The position numbers and the translations under genes were made by a program. Below, in pieces: positions 1-11,133 of a stretch of 64,000 nt of DNA (position 1 is the stretch's first letter; each line of letters starts with the position of its first letter). The notes under the pieces are model-generated. The model was not told where the DNA came from. It worked only from the letters and a program-made list of their open reading frames with translations, and ran no database searches. This DNA is from Diplodia intermedia. Taxonomy: Eukaryota; Ascomycota; Dothideomycetes; Botryosphaeriales; Botryosphaeriaceae. The stretch covers positions 62,001 through 126,000 of the forward strand of contig JAKEKT010000095.1 in the NCBI GenBank assembly GCA_021495925.1. Direction: 5' to 3'.

Positions 1-734
1 AAAGACGGGCGGCGCAGCAATGGCAAGGCAGCAACTTACAAAGTCGGCCAAATGTACATGTCCCTCGCCGTCAAGCAACACATTGTCGGGCTTGACGTCT
101 CTGTGCACGATGCCCTGTCTGTGGATATAGCGGAGAGCACAGCCTAGCTCGGCGATCCAGAAGCGGACGGCATCCTCGGTGAAGGTTTTGCGCGAGATGT
201 GGAAGCGCAGGTCGCCGCCATTCATTAAATCTACTACAATGTACCTGGGGGGCCGGGGTCAGCACGGCGGGCAGCAGACGGGGGCGGGAGGACGCACAGG
301 TACTCAATGTCCTGGAAGCTGTATCTCAGGTTGCAAAGGAAGGGGTGGTTGAGATGCTCCAGCATGCGGCGCTCTCGAATGATGTTGCGCACGCTCTCAG
401 ACCGCACAACTGTTACACGGCGTCAGCGTCAGCATGGGGGAGGTCTAGCGCGGGTCGAGGGATTGGCCCACCTTCATCTTTGCGTATGTACTTCAACGCA
501 AACGTCAAGCCGGTGTCCTTGCGCTCGACAATGCGGACCTTGCCGAAAGCGCCCTTGCCGACGACGCGAAGCAGACGGAAATGGTTGAGGTTGACTGGCC
601 GGGTCAGCAGGACTGGCGGTGGGAGGGCAGGCGGCCAGCAGCGCGCTCTGGCGGAGGCGGGGTGCGGCGCCTGTGTCTGTCGGGGACGCACCTTCGTCGG
701 TAAAGACTACCGGCTTCCCGTTCGAATTGCCCAT
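1..734 (-). CDS. AGC-family Ser/Thr kinase, YANK/STK32-like (5' part only)
   Basis: Four 5' exons are visible: 692-734, 472-594, 298-409 and 40-244. Introns are 97, 62 and 53 nt with GT-AG ends. A further intron begins at 39 (GTAAGT), so the kinase C-lobe lies beyond the left edge. The protein starts MGNSNGK, a good N-myristoylation signal (Gly2). The glycine loop GKGAFGKV, the lysine segment FALKYIRK and the catalytic loop HRDVKPDN follow, and the DF of DFG sits at the last junction. The short N-terminus leading straight into NLNHFRLLRVVGKG resembles fungal members of the YANK/STK32 branch of AGC kinases. That assignment is from memory of the family; the kinase fold itself is plain. The substrate is unknown. 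Confidence 0.85.
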
Positions 735-3700
735 TGAGACGGCGTAGGCGAGGGAATCATCCGCGTCGGGGCGCGTGGTGCATCAGCGGCGGGCGAGGGC
801 CGAGGGGGCAGTCGTCGTCGCTTGGGCCGGCGAGGGAGAGGCAGCGCGCGAGGGAGCGAGCGATGGGTCGGAGCGGGCGACAGCGGGAGGCGCGACGTTT
901 GTAGGGTGAGGGCTGGGTGCGAGAGTGAAACGGGCGCGGTGGCCTGCAGGAGGGCGGAGGGCGTATGGCCAAAAGACGGCCCTAGTGTTGTAGAGAGGGC
1001 GCTCTATGTACGGTTAGGAGGCAGACGCAGGGGGCAGCTCTGGCCAGCGCGCGATGGTCGCAGCCGCGGCGCCGCTCCAGCAGCGCTGCCCTGCGCGTGT
1101 ATATCTCCGATCGCGCGCGACTGCGGATCTGCAGCGCGTAATAAGGGCGAGACGCCGCGTGAAGATTCGGGGCCGCACCGCTGCGCTCGCCCCCGCCAGC
1201 CCAGCACCGCCTGCACAGCACAGCGCCCGCCGCCCCAGCAGCCAGCAGCCCGCAGCCCGCAGCCCGCAGCAGCGCTCTCCACGCGTGGCCCTGAAACCGC
1301 TCGCCCGCGCGAGCCGGGCGTCAGCTGCGTGCCTCTGCCTCAGTCCGTGCTGGCCAATCTCCACGCCTTCCACTCTTCCAGAAGCAACGCCCGCCGATCC
1401 GCCAGCACCAAACCGTCTCGCTGCAGCCCGGCGACGCCACTCACCTGCAGGAGCCGCACCGTCCCACCAGCTGTGCCGCATCCGCATCTCGCGGCCGACG
1501 CGACGAGCTGCCAAGGGCCCACCCGTCCACGCTCCGCCCGCCGCAGGGCTGAGTGCAATCGTCTCATCTCGTGGCGCCGCGTCCACGGCCGATCTGGCCG
1601 CTGGGGACCACCGCCTGTCCGGTCGCCCTCCGCCGGCGGAGCTCCGCTCCTCCAGACGCCCTCTGCGCGCCCCTGGTGCCTCTGCCGCGGTGCCAGCCAT
1701 GTCATCTGTCGCCCTTCGGTCCTTCACCTCCGAGCCCCTAAACGAGCAGGTGGATCTTCCGCCATGTGCTGGGCCCGGGAGCCCGGGAACAGGAGGCTCA
1801 TCATACGCACTCGCCCACTACCACGCGTCGCTTATGTCGGTCGCCCACGATCCTTCCGCCCTCGTCACGCGAGACCGTGTCTCTGTGTTTCATTCGCGCG
1901 CCAATACGAGATCTGCCGGCCGGCGAACCCTGGGGCTGGGTGCGCCAAATAAAAGAGCGCGTCCAATGCACCCGCTGCTTTGTTTTTTCTTCTGGAAGTC
2001 TTCAGCCCCCGGATTCGTTTCACGCGTTTGCGGCCGGAAATATTTGGGGGCTCCTTTATGTCCGGAATGGCCGCCGATGATCAATGGCGGGGTTTCCCAC
2101 TGAAGCATCATTCGACAGTCCCAGCAAACGCTCCCCACGACCACGGGCCAAAGAGCTGCAACGCTGGCTGTGCCAATCCCACTGGCACGGACTGGCACCA
2201 GGCGTCTAATGCTCCTTTCCCCGTTCCCCGGCACGACCGGTCACTGTACGACAGCGTTCATTTGGACAACGTGCTCCACGCGTCATCAGGCCCCTGTCAG
2301 GCCTCGTGCTGCCTCTGCCACCACGGCTCCACATCTCCATGCTTTTCCAAATTTACATTATTCGCACGGCACGCGCTTGAAGATCACCGCATGTTCTCTC
2401 GAACCCTTCGTCTCCACCCCAAAATGACGCAGGTCCGTGAACTGCATACTGCAAGAGCAAGGGTAGGTTTCAAGAACGGGGATCCGTGTCCCTGAGGTCT
2501 GCATTGAATCGCAATGCAGCCACGGGCTTTGCGGAAAGAACCATGAGGGGCGCTGCGCCCAAAGCCTTCTTCGGACGCTGTGCGACCCTTCTGTTTCAGG
2601 GCCATGTTTCTCGAAAGGCCACGGCTGACGGGCCTCAGCGGAATGTTCTCTTGTTGGTAGCTTTCCACATGGCGCAGGGCCCAATGAACGCATGCAACAC
2701 CCACACGATCTCCTGGCACCCTGGCTGCTGCATCATCAAGCAGGAGAATCGGCATTTGCCACACGTGTGTCAACACATTGCGCGTCAGGACTCGCGTGGC
2801 CGACGGGCTGCATATTTTGTCCTCGTTTTTGCTCGGCGCATCGTCCCGGCCAATGAGGATGTGTCCTTCATCTTCGAGACCGAGTAGATGTGCGCCAGGG
2901 GACGCGACCGCCGGTTTCTCTCCCTGGAGCATGATGTCGATCACCGTTGGGCTGCGTGCGCCGGGGGGTCCTCGGGCAGGCGCTTGAACGTGGTTGCGTG
3001 CGGGACGAACGGGCACCCGTTGCCACTAACGCTAACGAGCTGCCCCCGAAGTGGATTGCGAATGTCTTGTTCCAACGTCTCACTTCGGACGGCGCTATTG
3101 ACATACCTTTGCTTTTTCGTGGCCCGGCCCCCACACCCCAGCTTACACCGGCACTTTTAGACGAATGCTACCCAGGTAATCAGGCTTCGGGTCTTGGCAG
3201 CCCGCCATGACCCATCTCTCGTATGCTTTGCAGCAGTAACCGAAGGATTGAGGCCCGCGCTTCCGTGGCGTGGGTATGCTTGCCTGTGCGCCTACACGGA
3301 GAACCCAGTGCTGTCCTTTAGCAGTTTCGACGAGAACGCATGGGCACCTTCGTTTTTGCCATCATGCGCCACGCCTTGTTTCTGCATCACAGTGATACCA
3401 ATTCTCGGTTGCCTCGTTGCCTCCTCCGCCTCGTGGCATTTTACACAAAATCCCGATTCGCGGGACAGCTTCTCTCCGAGCGCGGTGCTGCCCTTTCTTG
3501 GGTGTCTGGACGTCGAGCAATAATCCATCTGAAACATGTGGGAAACCGGCTTTAGATAAGACTTATCCTGGGAGTCCACGTTACGGGGCTCGCTGTTTGA
3601 CCCAACTACGGCAGTGGATAGAGATTGTCGGAGATCCGAACCAATTGCGAATGGTTTTCTCAGCCTCTCCACTTTGTCCTGCAATCTGAGGCCTACAAAC

Positions 3701-3911
3701 ATGATCTACGTTGAAGCTGGAAAGATAGGATAATTTGCGTAAGCGGAAAGCCCTCGCGACATGGGAACAGGCATCGCGCTTCAGTTGTCCAATCGGACAG
3801 GCTCTGCATGCTTACTGAGCTTCCAAGACTACGCCGCACCTCGGCGTGATCAGGCTGAAGTCTCGACAACTCCAACAAGGTCCACACCTCCCTCGGGACT
3901 CTATTCGAGAC
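735..3911. other. Gene-poor interval upstream of the kinase gene
   Basis: No gene can be supported here. 735-1960 is GC-rich and probably holds the kinase 5' leader and promoter. Long open frames occur on both strands but have no recognisable domain or coherent splice pattern. Three perfect CAGCCCG heptamers lie in tandem at 1246-1266. From about 3300 onward the DNA becomes less GC-rich and frames are short. Confidence 0.6.
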
Positions 3912-4268
3912 ATGTTGTTTGGTGTGTCAGTCGGTGACGTGATCGGCGATCTTTGTTGGAAGCTGTATCGGAATGTGGTTGAGGTCTCGGGCAATGCTCC
4001 AGCAGAACCGAGAGCCTTGGAAGAGGAAATGAGAAGCCTGAAAAAGATCATGGATCTTCTCCGAGCAGGAAGTTCGCCTCCGGATTCCGTTATCAACCAG
4101 TCCGAACAGGAGACGCTCAACCTTGTCGGCCAAATCATGGGCCAGACCGAAAAAATTAGGAGATAGATTGAGGAACTACCCAACAAATACGAGATACTCA
4201 AGGGCGCTTTGACGTCAAGCCCCACCACACTCATCTGTGAATTCAAGCTACGGTCAGGAAGTTTCTGA
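3912..4268 (+). pseudogene. Remnant of a fungal STAND/NLR-type N-terminal domain
   Basis: The frame opens MLFGVSVGDVIGDL, which resembles the start of the helical N-terminal domain found on many fungal NACHT/STAND and ankyrin proteins (typically FGFSVGD followed by helices). A helical stretch with EEEMRSLKKIMDLL continues the match. The frame is broken by TAG at 4164-4166. The same frame then continues with IEELPNKYEILKG, which fits the next expected helix, until TGA at 4266. No NACHT or NB-ARC domain follows in any frame that I can follow. I read this as a decayed or truncated incompatibility-type gene. An intron removing the stop, or a short functional protein of about 84 aa, are alternatives. 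Confidence 0.45.
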
Positions 4269-6665
4269 GTGGATCGAGGCTAGGCTGCTTCCAAGTGCTC
4301 AGACGCGAGGCCGTCAATGAGCGTCGATTGGAGTTGATGACTGGCTGCGGGCAGGCCGTTGGTGGCTTTTGAAGGTAGACTCATGTGCTTAGCTATTAAT
4401 AACGGTGCGCTAATTGATCTTCAGTCCCAATCGGAAACATCAAATGCCGATAGTCCAGCTCATTGCCAAGCCTACGTTGATTTTTTGAAAGCCTCATGGA
4501 TCCTTACAGACATTGTTTCCAGCCATCCTCTAAGAAGCCTGTTCCCTTCAACTGCTTGGACAAGTCTCCCATTTGCATATGATACTCTGACGTCACTAAC
4601 ATGGAAGATAAAGAGTGTCAAGAATACTCACTCGAGGCTCTCCGCTCCGGAAGATCCTGATTCAATGGAGGACTGCGACTTTCAGATCTGCATGTCAGGG
4701 AATTTAACAACCCTGTCACCTCGACATTTCCTGCCATGCCAGCTTGTAGAACTGATGACATTCTTTTTTCAAAGGTAAGAGGCAATGCTTCTCTGTGGGC
4801 TGAATTGCACTTAAAAATATGCATGGATTCGGCCGATGTCTGACTGAGGGTTCCAACATCACCATTGAATGCGTCGTATTCCTCGAATTGCAAAAGGAGA
4901 CATCCGTGGTGACCTTGATAGCACACTCATTTGAAGTACAGGATGCCTTCCGAAACGAGGGTATGCCTACCGTACTTGGTATTTCTACCGTTATGCATGC
5001 AAAGACCTTGACCATGGTTAGTCTTTCATCGAATGGGTCACGCACGACAGTCTTATAAGAGATTATCCTTCAATCCTATAAATTTTGGGCACGCCAGTCA
5101 CCTCTGCAATGACTGCCATTGGCCAGAACCTCTAGAGATGGAGGAAAATTGGGGCATTTGGCGGATGGAAGCACTAAACATTATCCGCGGAGCTGGCCGG
5201 AGAACCCAGAGCCAGCATTTCGAACACCACCGAAAGAGTGTCATGCAATGTTTCAATGCCTGAAGAGGGACGTAAGAATGTCGACAGCTTTTGGTCATGA
5301 GTGTCCATTCTGTTGTGTTTTCTCTCTCTCTCTCTCTTCCGGTCCACCCTTTTTTTTTTTTTTAATATTGTCATCCTCGCTTCGTCCAGAACTTTTTGTT
5401 AAGCTGTTTTTGGTTTCCTTCTAGATTGCCACATTACAAGGGCTACGTTCGTTGTTTTTCTGTTCTTCCATTTTATATCCTTTAACTTTCTTTTTCTTTC
5501 ATACTACTGCGTAATCCAGTTTGTTTCGATTATCTTTCCGTGGCACTCATAATTTTCACTCGGTGCGATTTCGCCTTAGGTCATGAAGTGTCAGAGCAGC
5601 CGTGGTGAATACACTTTACTTTCCACCCCCCTACTCCACCTCCTTTGAGGATATCCATCCCGGGATATGTGCGTATGCGTCCACTTTGCCGTTCAGCGGC
5701 TTGTAGTTCAATGTGTATGAAAAGCGCACACAACACGTATCAAGCATACACCAATGTCAGTCAGTACAGCAGACGCGAAAACAGTTGCAGTCATCCCCAA
5801 TGTTCCTTGTCTCCGGACCTTTCGCCCCGCCGTTTGTGTAGCGTCGAGCAAGCAACAGCGGCAAGAATGACCAAGAGGGACTACCACTTGTTGGCCATCT
5901 CCGTGGCTCGGACAAAATAAAGCTATGAAAACTAGCAAAGAGTCATTTTCGACTTGAGTGCAGAGGAAATGCCCTCATACATATGAAGGTCCTTTCCATC
6001 TGAAGAGGAAGCAGACGCGGCAGCGTTCAACAACATCACCCACCGAAGCTTTCACGACACGCCAAAACTAGGATATCGGTTAGAATAAGAAAAAAAACAA
6101 GAACAGGTTATCATTCTCGCAACAACAACTCCTCTTTCCGAGCTGTTCGGACGCTACCTCAACCCCTCGCATTCCCTTCCTCCAACCCCAGTTCCATAGT
6201 CTTTACGTGGTGCCTCGCCACTTTCCGCGACTCCAATAGCGCCCCTGTGTGCGCCTATATCCGATATTTCCGTGTCCGCTGGACACTCGGGCACCCGCAG
6301 AACGGGGGTACGCCTTACTTTCTCAATTGCCCAGCTTGCCGGCAAGATTGGAAAAAGCAAAATTGAAAGCGCACCAAGGCAAAAAACCATGGGAACCGCG
6401 CCCGTTTCTGACTCGTATGTATCTCCAAAAGAACAAAGCAATGATCAAAGCCTTCGATCGAAAACCCCCCTGTTGCGCCAAAATACCCAATTCGGCCAAG
6501 CAATCTGTCCGTAGAAGCCAGGAGGGGGGGAAGGGGAGAGGGGAAGAACCGGATCCGTGATGGTGATGCTCGCTTATGCAGGGAGAGAGAGACATTAATC
6601 AATTGGGTGTAAGGGGAAGGCGGGAATGACGAGAGGAAGGTGGCGCGAAAAAAGAGGGAGCAAGA
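4269..6665. other. Interval between the NLR remnant and the E2 gene
   Basis: Several AT-richer open frames occur (4359-4778, 4819-5058) but none matches a family I recognise. They could be further debris of the broken gene upstream. 5400-6660 is mostly short frames and includes the 3' flank of the E2 gene. Confidence 0.5.
5321..5363. repeat. CT microsatellite followed by a poly-T run
   Basis: A perfect (TC)n tract starts at 5321. After a short spacer it is followed by about 14 T residues ending at 5363. Confidence 0.85.
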
Positions 6666-7796
6666 TTAAATCTCCTCCATGTTGCCAGCTGGCTCCTCAT
6701 CATCGCCCGACTCGTAGCTGCCAACCGAGCTCATCTCTTCCTCCTCATCGCTGTCCTCGTCGCCCTCATCGGCGGCCTCTTTGGAGGCGAACTTGTTGAC
6801 ATATTCTACGCATACGAATTAGACTCCATGTCTCTATCACTCGTCTCATCAAGCTGGAGATAATGGTAAACGCACCTCTGACTTTAGCATCGTAGCTCTT
6901 GGGCTCGCGCATAAGCAGAGCAGCCGCCTCGCCGTTCAGCGGATCGGTAGGGTTCGGGTAGCGCAGGAGCTGGGGGAGGAAGACTTCGAAGATGTTGATC
7001 ATGTCGTACATGGGCGACCATGTTTGGTTGATGACGTCTAAGCAAACGGAGCCGGACCTGTAAAGCGCGGCTGTCTCAGCATTGGTGTCCCCGCAGACAT
7101 AGCTGTGGCAGCCTTGGAGCAGCCGGCGGCCACAAGCGGGTAGAAACCAAACTTACAGTTCGTCGATGTTGGGGTGGAAGATGCGGTTTACAAAGCCAAT
7201 GCTGGGGCTCTTGTACGGATACTGGTCGGGCAGCTCGACGTGGATCTTCCACAGACCGCCGGCGAAGGGAGCTGCAGGTCGAAAACAGAAGCGTTAACCA
7301 AGCCGGGCTCACAGCGGGGCGCAGCAGTGTGCGAGAATTCTATATAGGTGTTCCATACTCTCTTCCGGTCCCTTGAACCGCACATAGAACTCTTGCCTGC
7401 GATGCCGTCAGTCTGCTGCGGAGGGGTTTACGCCTCTCCGCGTGTCGTGAAAACGAACACTACGCAGCACGTCAGCACCAACAATGCGATATAGGCCCAG
7501 CGCAGGTCTGCTCACTGTTATCATTGACTAGAGTGACCTCATAGTCGCTCATCAGCCTGCGCGCGCATCAGCACGGTCCAGTGTCGCCTTGGTGGCGATT
7601 CCAACATACATCCTGCCCGAATGTTAGCAGCAGCCTCCCTTATCACGACATCCTTCATCGACTATCCGCAACGTACTTCATGACCTATGTTCGCCGCACC
7701 AAAAGTGCTCCGTCAGCCCCTAGTCCTCTATTTATTCGGAATCGCAGTATAAGTATGACCTACATCCGTCTCGATTCTCCGCTTCGGGCTACTCAT
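6666..7796 (-). CDS. ubc8: Ubiquitin-conjugating enzyme E2, Ubc8/UBE2H type, with microexons
   Basis: This gene encodes an E2 that accepts ubiquitin from E1 as a thioester and passes it to substrates with an E3; in yeast Ubc8 works with the GID ligase. My model has nine exons: 7764-7796, 7677-7684 (8 nt), 7610-7612 (3 nt), 7516-7556, 7459 (1 nt), 7359-7396, 7157-7271, 6876-7057 and 6666-6805. They sum to 561 nt, or 186 aa. Visible motifs are HPN at 74-76, the active-site Cys85 in SGSVCLDV, and an acidic C-terminal tail typical of Ubc8. Without the 3- and 1-nt exons the N-terminal domain is one residue short and the frame is lost at the NDN codons. With them it reads DVMKMLMSDYEV and NDNMQEF, as expected for the family. 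The start is the first ATG and begins MSSPKRRIETD, the usual Ubc8 start. Confidence 0.9.
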
Positions 7797-8939
7797 GGTG
7801 GCGAGTCTTTGGCGTTCGCGTGTGTGAGGATGTTCGCGGGGTAGGGACTCGGGTGTGGGCAGCGGATCGGGGTGTGGAAGCAATCACGGCAAGGCGAGCG
7901 CAGAGCAGTCGAGGGTCAAGCCGCGGCCGGGCCGATGTCGCCGTGGCGTTCCGGAAGAGGGGTGAGTGCCTTTGTGGTAGCGCGGCGGATAATGGGCCGG
8001 GAGGTAGATGGTGCGGGCGAGGGCTGTCGGGGGAGGAAGCGGCGGGGGATGGCGCTTTGAGCGTGGCGTAGGTGGTCCGGCTGCGGGTTAGGAAGCTTGC
8101 CGACGGGAGGATGGCGGGAGACAGCTCGTTGGTGCTGTAAAAGTAAGAAGGCGGAGGGACAGATGGGTGGATGAGGTCGAGGAGTTGCGGCAGGTGGGCA
8201 GTGGCCAGCTCGGTCTCGTCATTATTGGCGCGGGCGGCAGTCACGCCGGCCGGACCGTGAGGCCAAGTCATGAGGCACGCGAGCCGGCCAGTGGGGAGGT
8301 GGGTGTGCAGAGGGTGCCCGCTTCGTCCAGCTGCAGCCCGAGGCGTGCCGCATTGGTGCAAGCAGACAATGCAGTGCTTCTTTGAGCCGTCCCTGTTCAG
8401 CCGCCTTCCAAGCCTGTGCTGGCCGATGTTGCACAGGCGGCGCTGGGGCATGGAGAATGACTCGACACGGCGGTATCGATAAGCGCAGGAGGAGCGAGCA
8501 CCCCCCGACGCCGCAGTGGGCCAGGGTCGAGCAGCCCTCAAGGTGCATTTTGGCGACAACACCCACAAAACTATACAAAGTGCACGCCCCCGCACAAGAG
8601 CGGTAGCAAGGCAGCCCCATGAGCCTCGGCACAGCTGCACTGCCATGCTCACCTCAGCCCGCCAGACAAAGACCCGAACTCCGAGAGCTGAGAAGGGGAG
8701 CTTGCCGCATTGGCTGAGCCCGGCCGGGCCGAGGGATAGGGCTCACAACTCCAACGTACTCTGGCCTGCGCAGCAGAAAACATCACGAACCCGGCCCTCA
8801 TAAAAACCCTGCGCGCCCGGCCCACAATGGCTCTCCCGCCTCATCCCGCCGGTCGCAACTTCATCGGAACCGCCGTTTTCCACCATCCTCTTTCACATCC
8901 ACATTAAGAACTTGGACTGCGGAATTCCGGCCGAAACCC
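7797..8939. other. Divergent promoter region, E2 gene / panB
   Basis: The roughly 1.1 kb between the two divergent start codons is GC-rich. Open frames on both strands are long but carry no recognisable domain. It presumably holds both promoters and 5' leaders. Confidence 0.55.
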
Positions 8940-10025
8940 ATGTCGCGTGCTGCCATGACCCGCCTGGCCCCTTTTGCCCGCGGCCTGCTGCGCACATCGC
9001 CTGTCGCCGCCGAGCGCCCTCTGCTGCTGCCGCTCATGCAGGCGCGCAACAGCTCGCACTCGCCCATGGGCGCACCTCCCATGGCGCCGCGCAAGAAGGT
9101 GACCATCAACACCCTGCAGGCGCTGCACCGCAAGAACGAGCCCATCACCGTGCTCACCGCCCACGACTTCCCCTCGGCACACCTCGCCGATCACGCCGGC
9201 ATGGACATTGTCCTTGTTGGCGATAGTCTCGCCATGGTTGCCATGGGCATGGAGGACACGAGCGAGGTTACGGTGGAAGACATGCTGGTGCATTGCCGCT
9301 CTGTTGCGCGCGCTACAAAGTCTTCTTTTACTGTATGATGCTCCCCACTGTTTGGAAAACATGCATAAATGCTGACGTTGCCTTCTCAGGTTGGTGATAT
9401 GCCTATGGGTTCTTACGAAATCGCGCCCGAGCAAGCACTCGAGACTGCCATTCGCTTTGTCAAGGAAGGCCGTATGCAGGGCGTGAAGCTCGAAGGCGGC
9501 ATCGAAATGGCTCCCACGATTGCCAAGATCACTCGCGCCGGCATCCCTGTCCTTGCCCACATCGGATTGACGCCCCAGCGCCAGAACGCGCTCGGCGGCT
9601 TCCGCGTGCAAGGCAAGTCCACCGCTGGCGCGCTCAAGCTGCTGCAAGATGCCCTCGCAGTCCAGGAAGCGGGTGCCTTCGCCACGGTAGTGGAAGCCGT
9701 GCCTGCCGAGGTCGCAACTTTGGTGACGAAGAAGTTGAGCATTCCGACCATTAGCATCGGCGCCGGCAACGGCTGCTCCGGTCAGGTCCTCGTCCAGGTC
9801 GACATGCTGGGTAACTTCCCGCCCGGCCGCTTCATTCCCAAGTTTGTCAAGCAATACGGCAACGTGTGGGCCGAGAGCATACGCGCCATTACCGAATACA
9901 AGAAGGACGTCAAGTCGCGTGCCTATCCCGCGCCTGAACACACGTACCCGGTTGCCAAGGAGGAGGTCGCCGAGTTCGAGCGGTTGATTGCCGAGAAGGT
10001 GGATGTGGACGGGAAGGCTTCGTAA
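8940..10025 (+). CDS. panB: 3-methyl-2-oxobutanoate (ketopantoate) hydroxymethyltransferase
   Basis: PanB transfers a one-carbon unit from 5,10-methylene-tetrahydrofolate to alpha-ketoisovalerate, the first committed step of pantothenate and CoA synthesis. There are two exons, 8940-9332 and 9390-10025, with a 57-nt intron (branch GCTGAC), giving 342 aa. Family landmarks are in order: LTAHDFPSA, the metal-binding VLVGDSLAMV, GDMPMGSYE across the junction, the catalytic-Glu segment VVEAVPAEVA, and PTISIGAGNGCSGQVLV. About 45 N-terminal residues rich in Arg, Ala and Ser precede the barrel and look like a mitochondrial targeting peptide. A second in-frame ATG at 8955 could be used instead. Confidence 0.95.
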
Positions 10026-10235
10026 GGATGATGGGATGGATGGTCATTGATTATGGATGGTCATGTGCGCTTTTGATATACCCTGTCGCTACCCCTCTTG
10101 AGGGCGTCGTTGTCTCTTATATCCCTAGAACTGCATGTGTAATGCGTTGTCTGGAGGTGTCTGCTTTGTTGTCAGCCATATGGAATTGAAGGAACGAGAA
10201 GATTTCTGGCTCACCTGCACTACCCGTACTATTCT

Positions 10236-11133
10236 TCACCCAAATGCCGGTGTTATCGAATACGCAACCACAAGCTCGTCTTTGGTCTTGAAGCACTGCA
10301 AAGCCGTATCAGTTACATTACTTCTTTCAGGCAAAATGACGTATTGCTGCAAGCGTCACTGGGAAAACGCAGCCCACTCACCCTCCACAAGTTCCCGATG
10401 CCTTCATCCAAACCAGGCGCGAACACGCTGTTGACATAGCAAAAGACGCTCTCATGATCCTGAAGACGGAGCTGCTTGCGCAGGAATCGCACAACCGACT
10501 CGAAGCGCGCGGTCGAGGAGAGCTTCCTGACGGGTTGGTTGAGGCCAGGCGCTGAGCCAACAGCGCGAAAGCGGATCTTGACTGTAACGCGAAGACGGCG
10601 TCAGTGCTGTAACCGAGCTGGCTTGATGGAAGGAGAGTGATAAGACGGATGATGAAGCGAGGTAGCGGAATGCAACGAGAGACCAGGAGACCAAGGCATG
10701 GCGCAAAAGGTGATATCCAACCGGTATGCCACCACCAGTATGGCACAGGGCCTCTCGATAAACTCATAAGAAAAGAAGCAAGCATAATTCTCAGGAAAAA
10801 AAAAACATGGCAAAAATGGAGAAAGAGAAAAGGCTGTAGTAGCAACTCACCCTTCTCAACCTCCACCTCCCCTGCGCCCTCCAGCGCGCTCTTCGCATCC
10901 TTAGGCAAGCTTGTCAAAATCACCGACGCCTGCATTGTCATCGGCAGATCCGGACCGGCGCCTGCTGGCCCCCCTCCTTCTCCCTGGCCATCGTCGGCGC
11001 GCAGAAGGACGTCGGGAGTGGAAGGTGAGGATTCAGTCGCTCCGGGGATGGCCGGTGATTGCGGGGCGGGAGAGTCCGATGCGGTGACGTCGGTGGGGTA
11101 GGTTCCAGGCGGAGGAGGAGAAGAAGAAGACAT
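10236..11133 (-). CDS. ATG12: Ubiquitin-like autophagy protein Atg12
   Basis: Atg12 is conjugated through its C-terminal Gly to Atg5; the conjugate promotes Atg8 lipidation during autophagosome formation. Exons are 10851-11133, 10382-10581 and 10236-10295 (180 aa), with introns of 269 and 86 nt. The first about 70 residues are Ser/Pro-rich and disordered, as in fungal homologs. The ubiquitin fold follows: VKIRFRAVGSAP, then FLRKQLRL, then VFCYVNSVFAPGLDE, and the tail ends in AFG with the required terminal glycine. The last 20 residues are supplied by a small third exon (CFKTKDELVVAYS). Splice frames are consistent throughout. The gene is convergent with panB, about 210 bp between stops. Confidence 0.93.

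Noticed and set aside
822..2103. Overlapping plus-strand frames of 376 and 349 codons, with a 237-codon frame on the other strand
   Set aside because: The region is GC-rich, so stops are rare in all frames. Translations are Arg/Ala/Pro/Ser mixtures without domains, and the three frames contradict each other.
2384..3016. 210-codon minus-strand frame
   Set aside because: One or a few frames of this length are expected by chance in 64 kb at this GC content. No domain, start context or splice support, and an open frame runs opposite.
7789..8652. 287-codon minus-strand frame upstream of the E2 gene
   Set aside because: It overlaps the E2 start codon in another frame and is low complexity. The real E2 exon explains the coding signal there.
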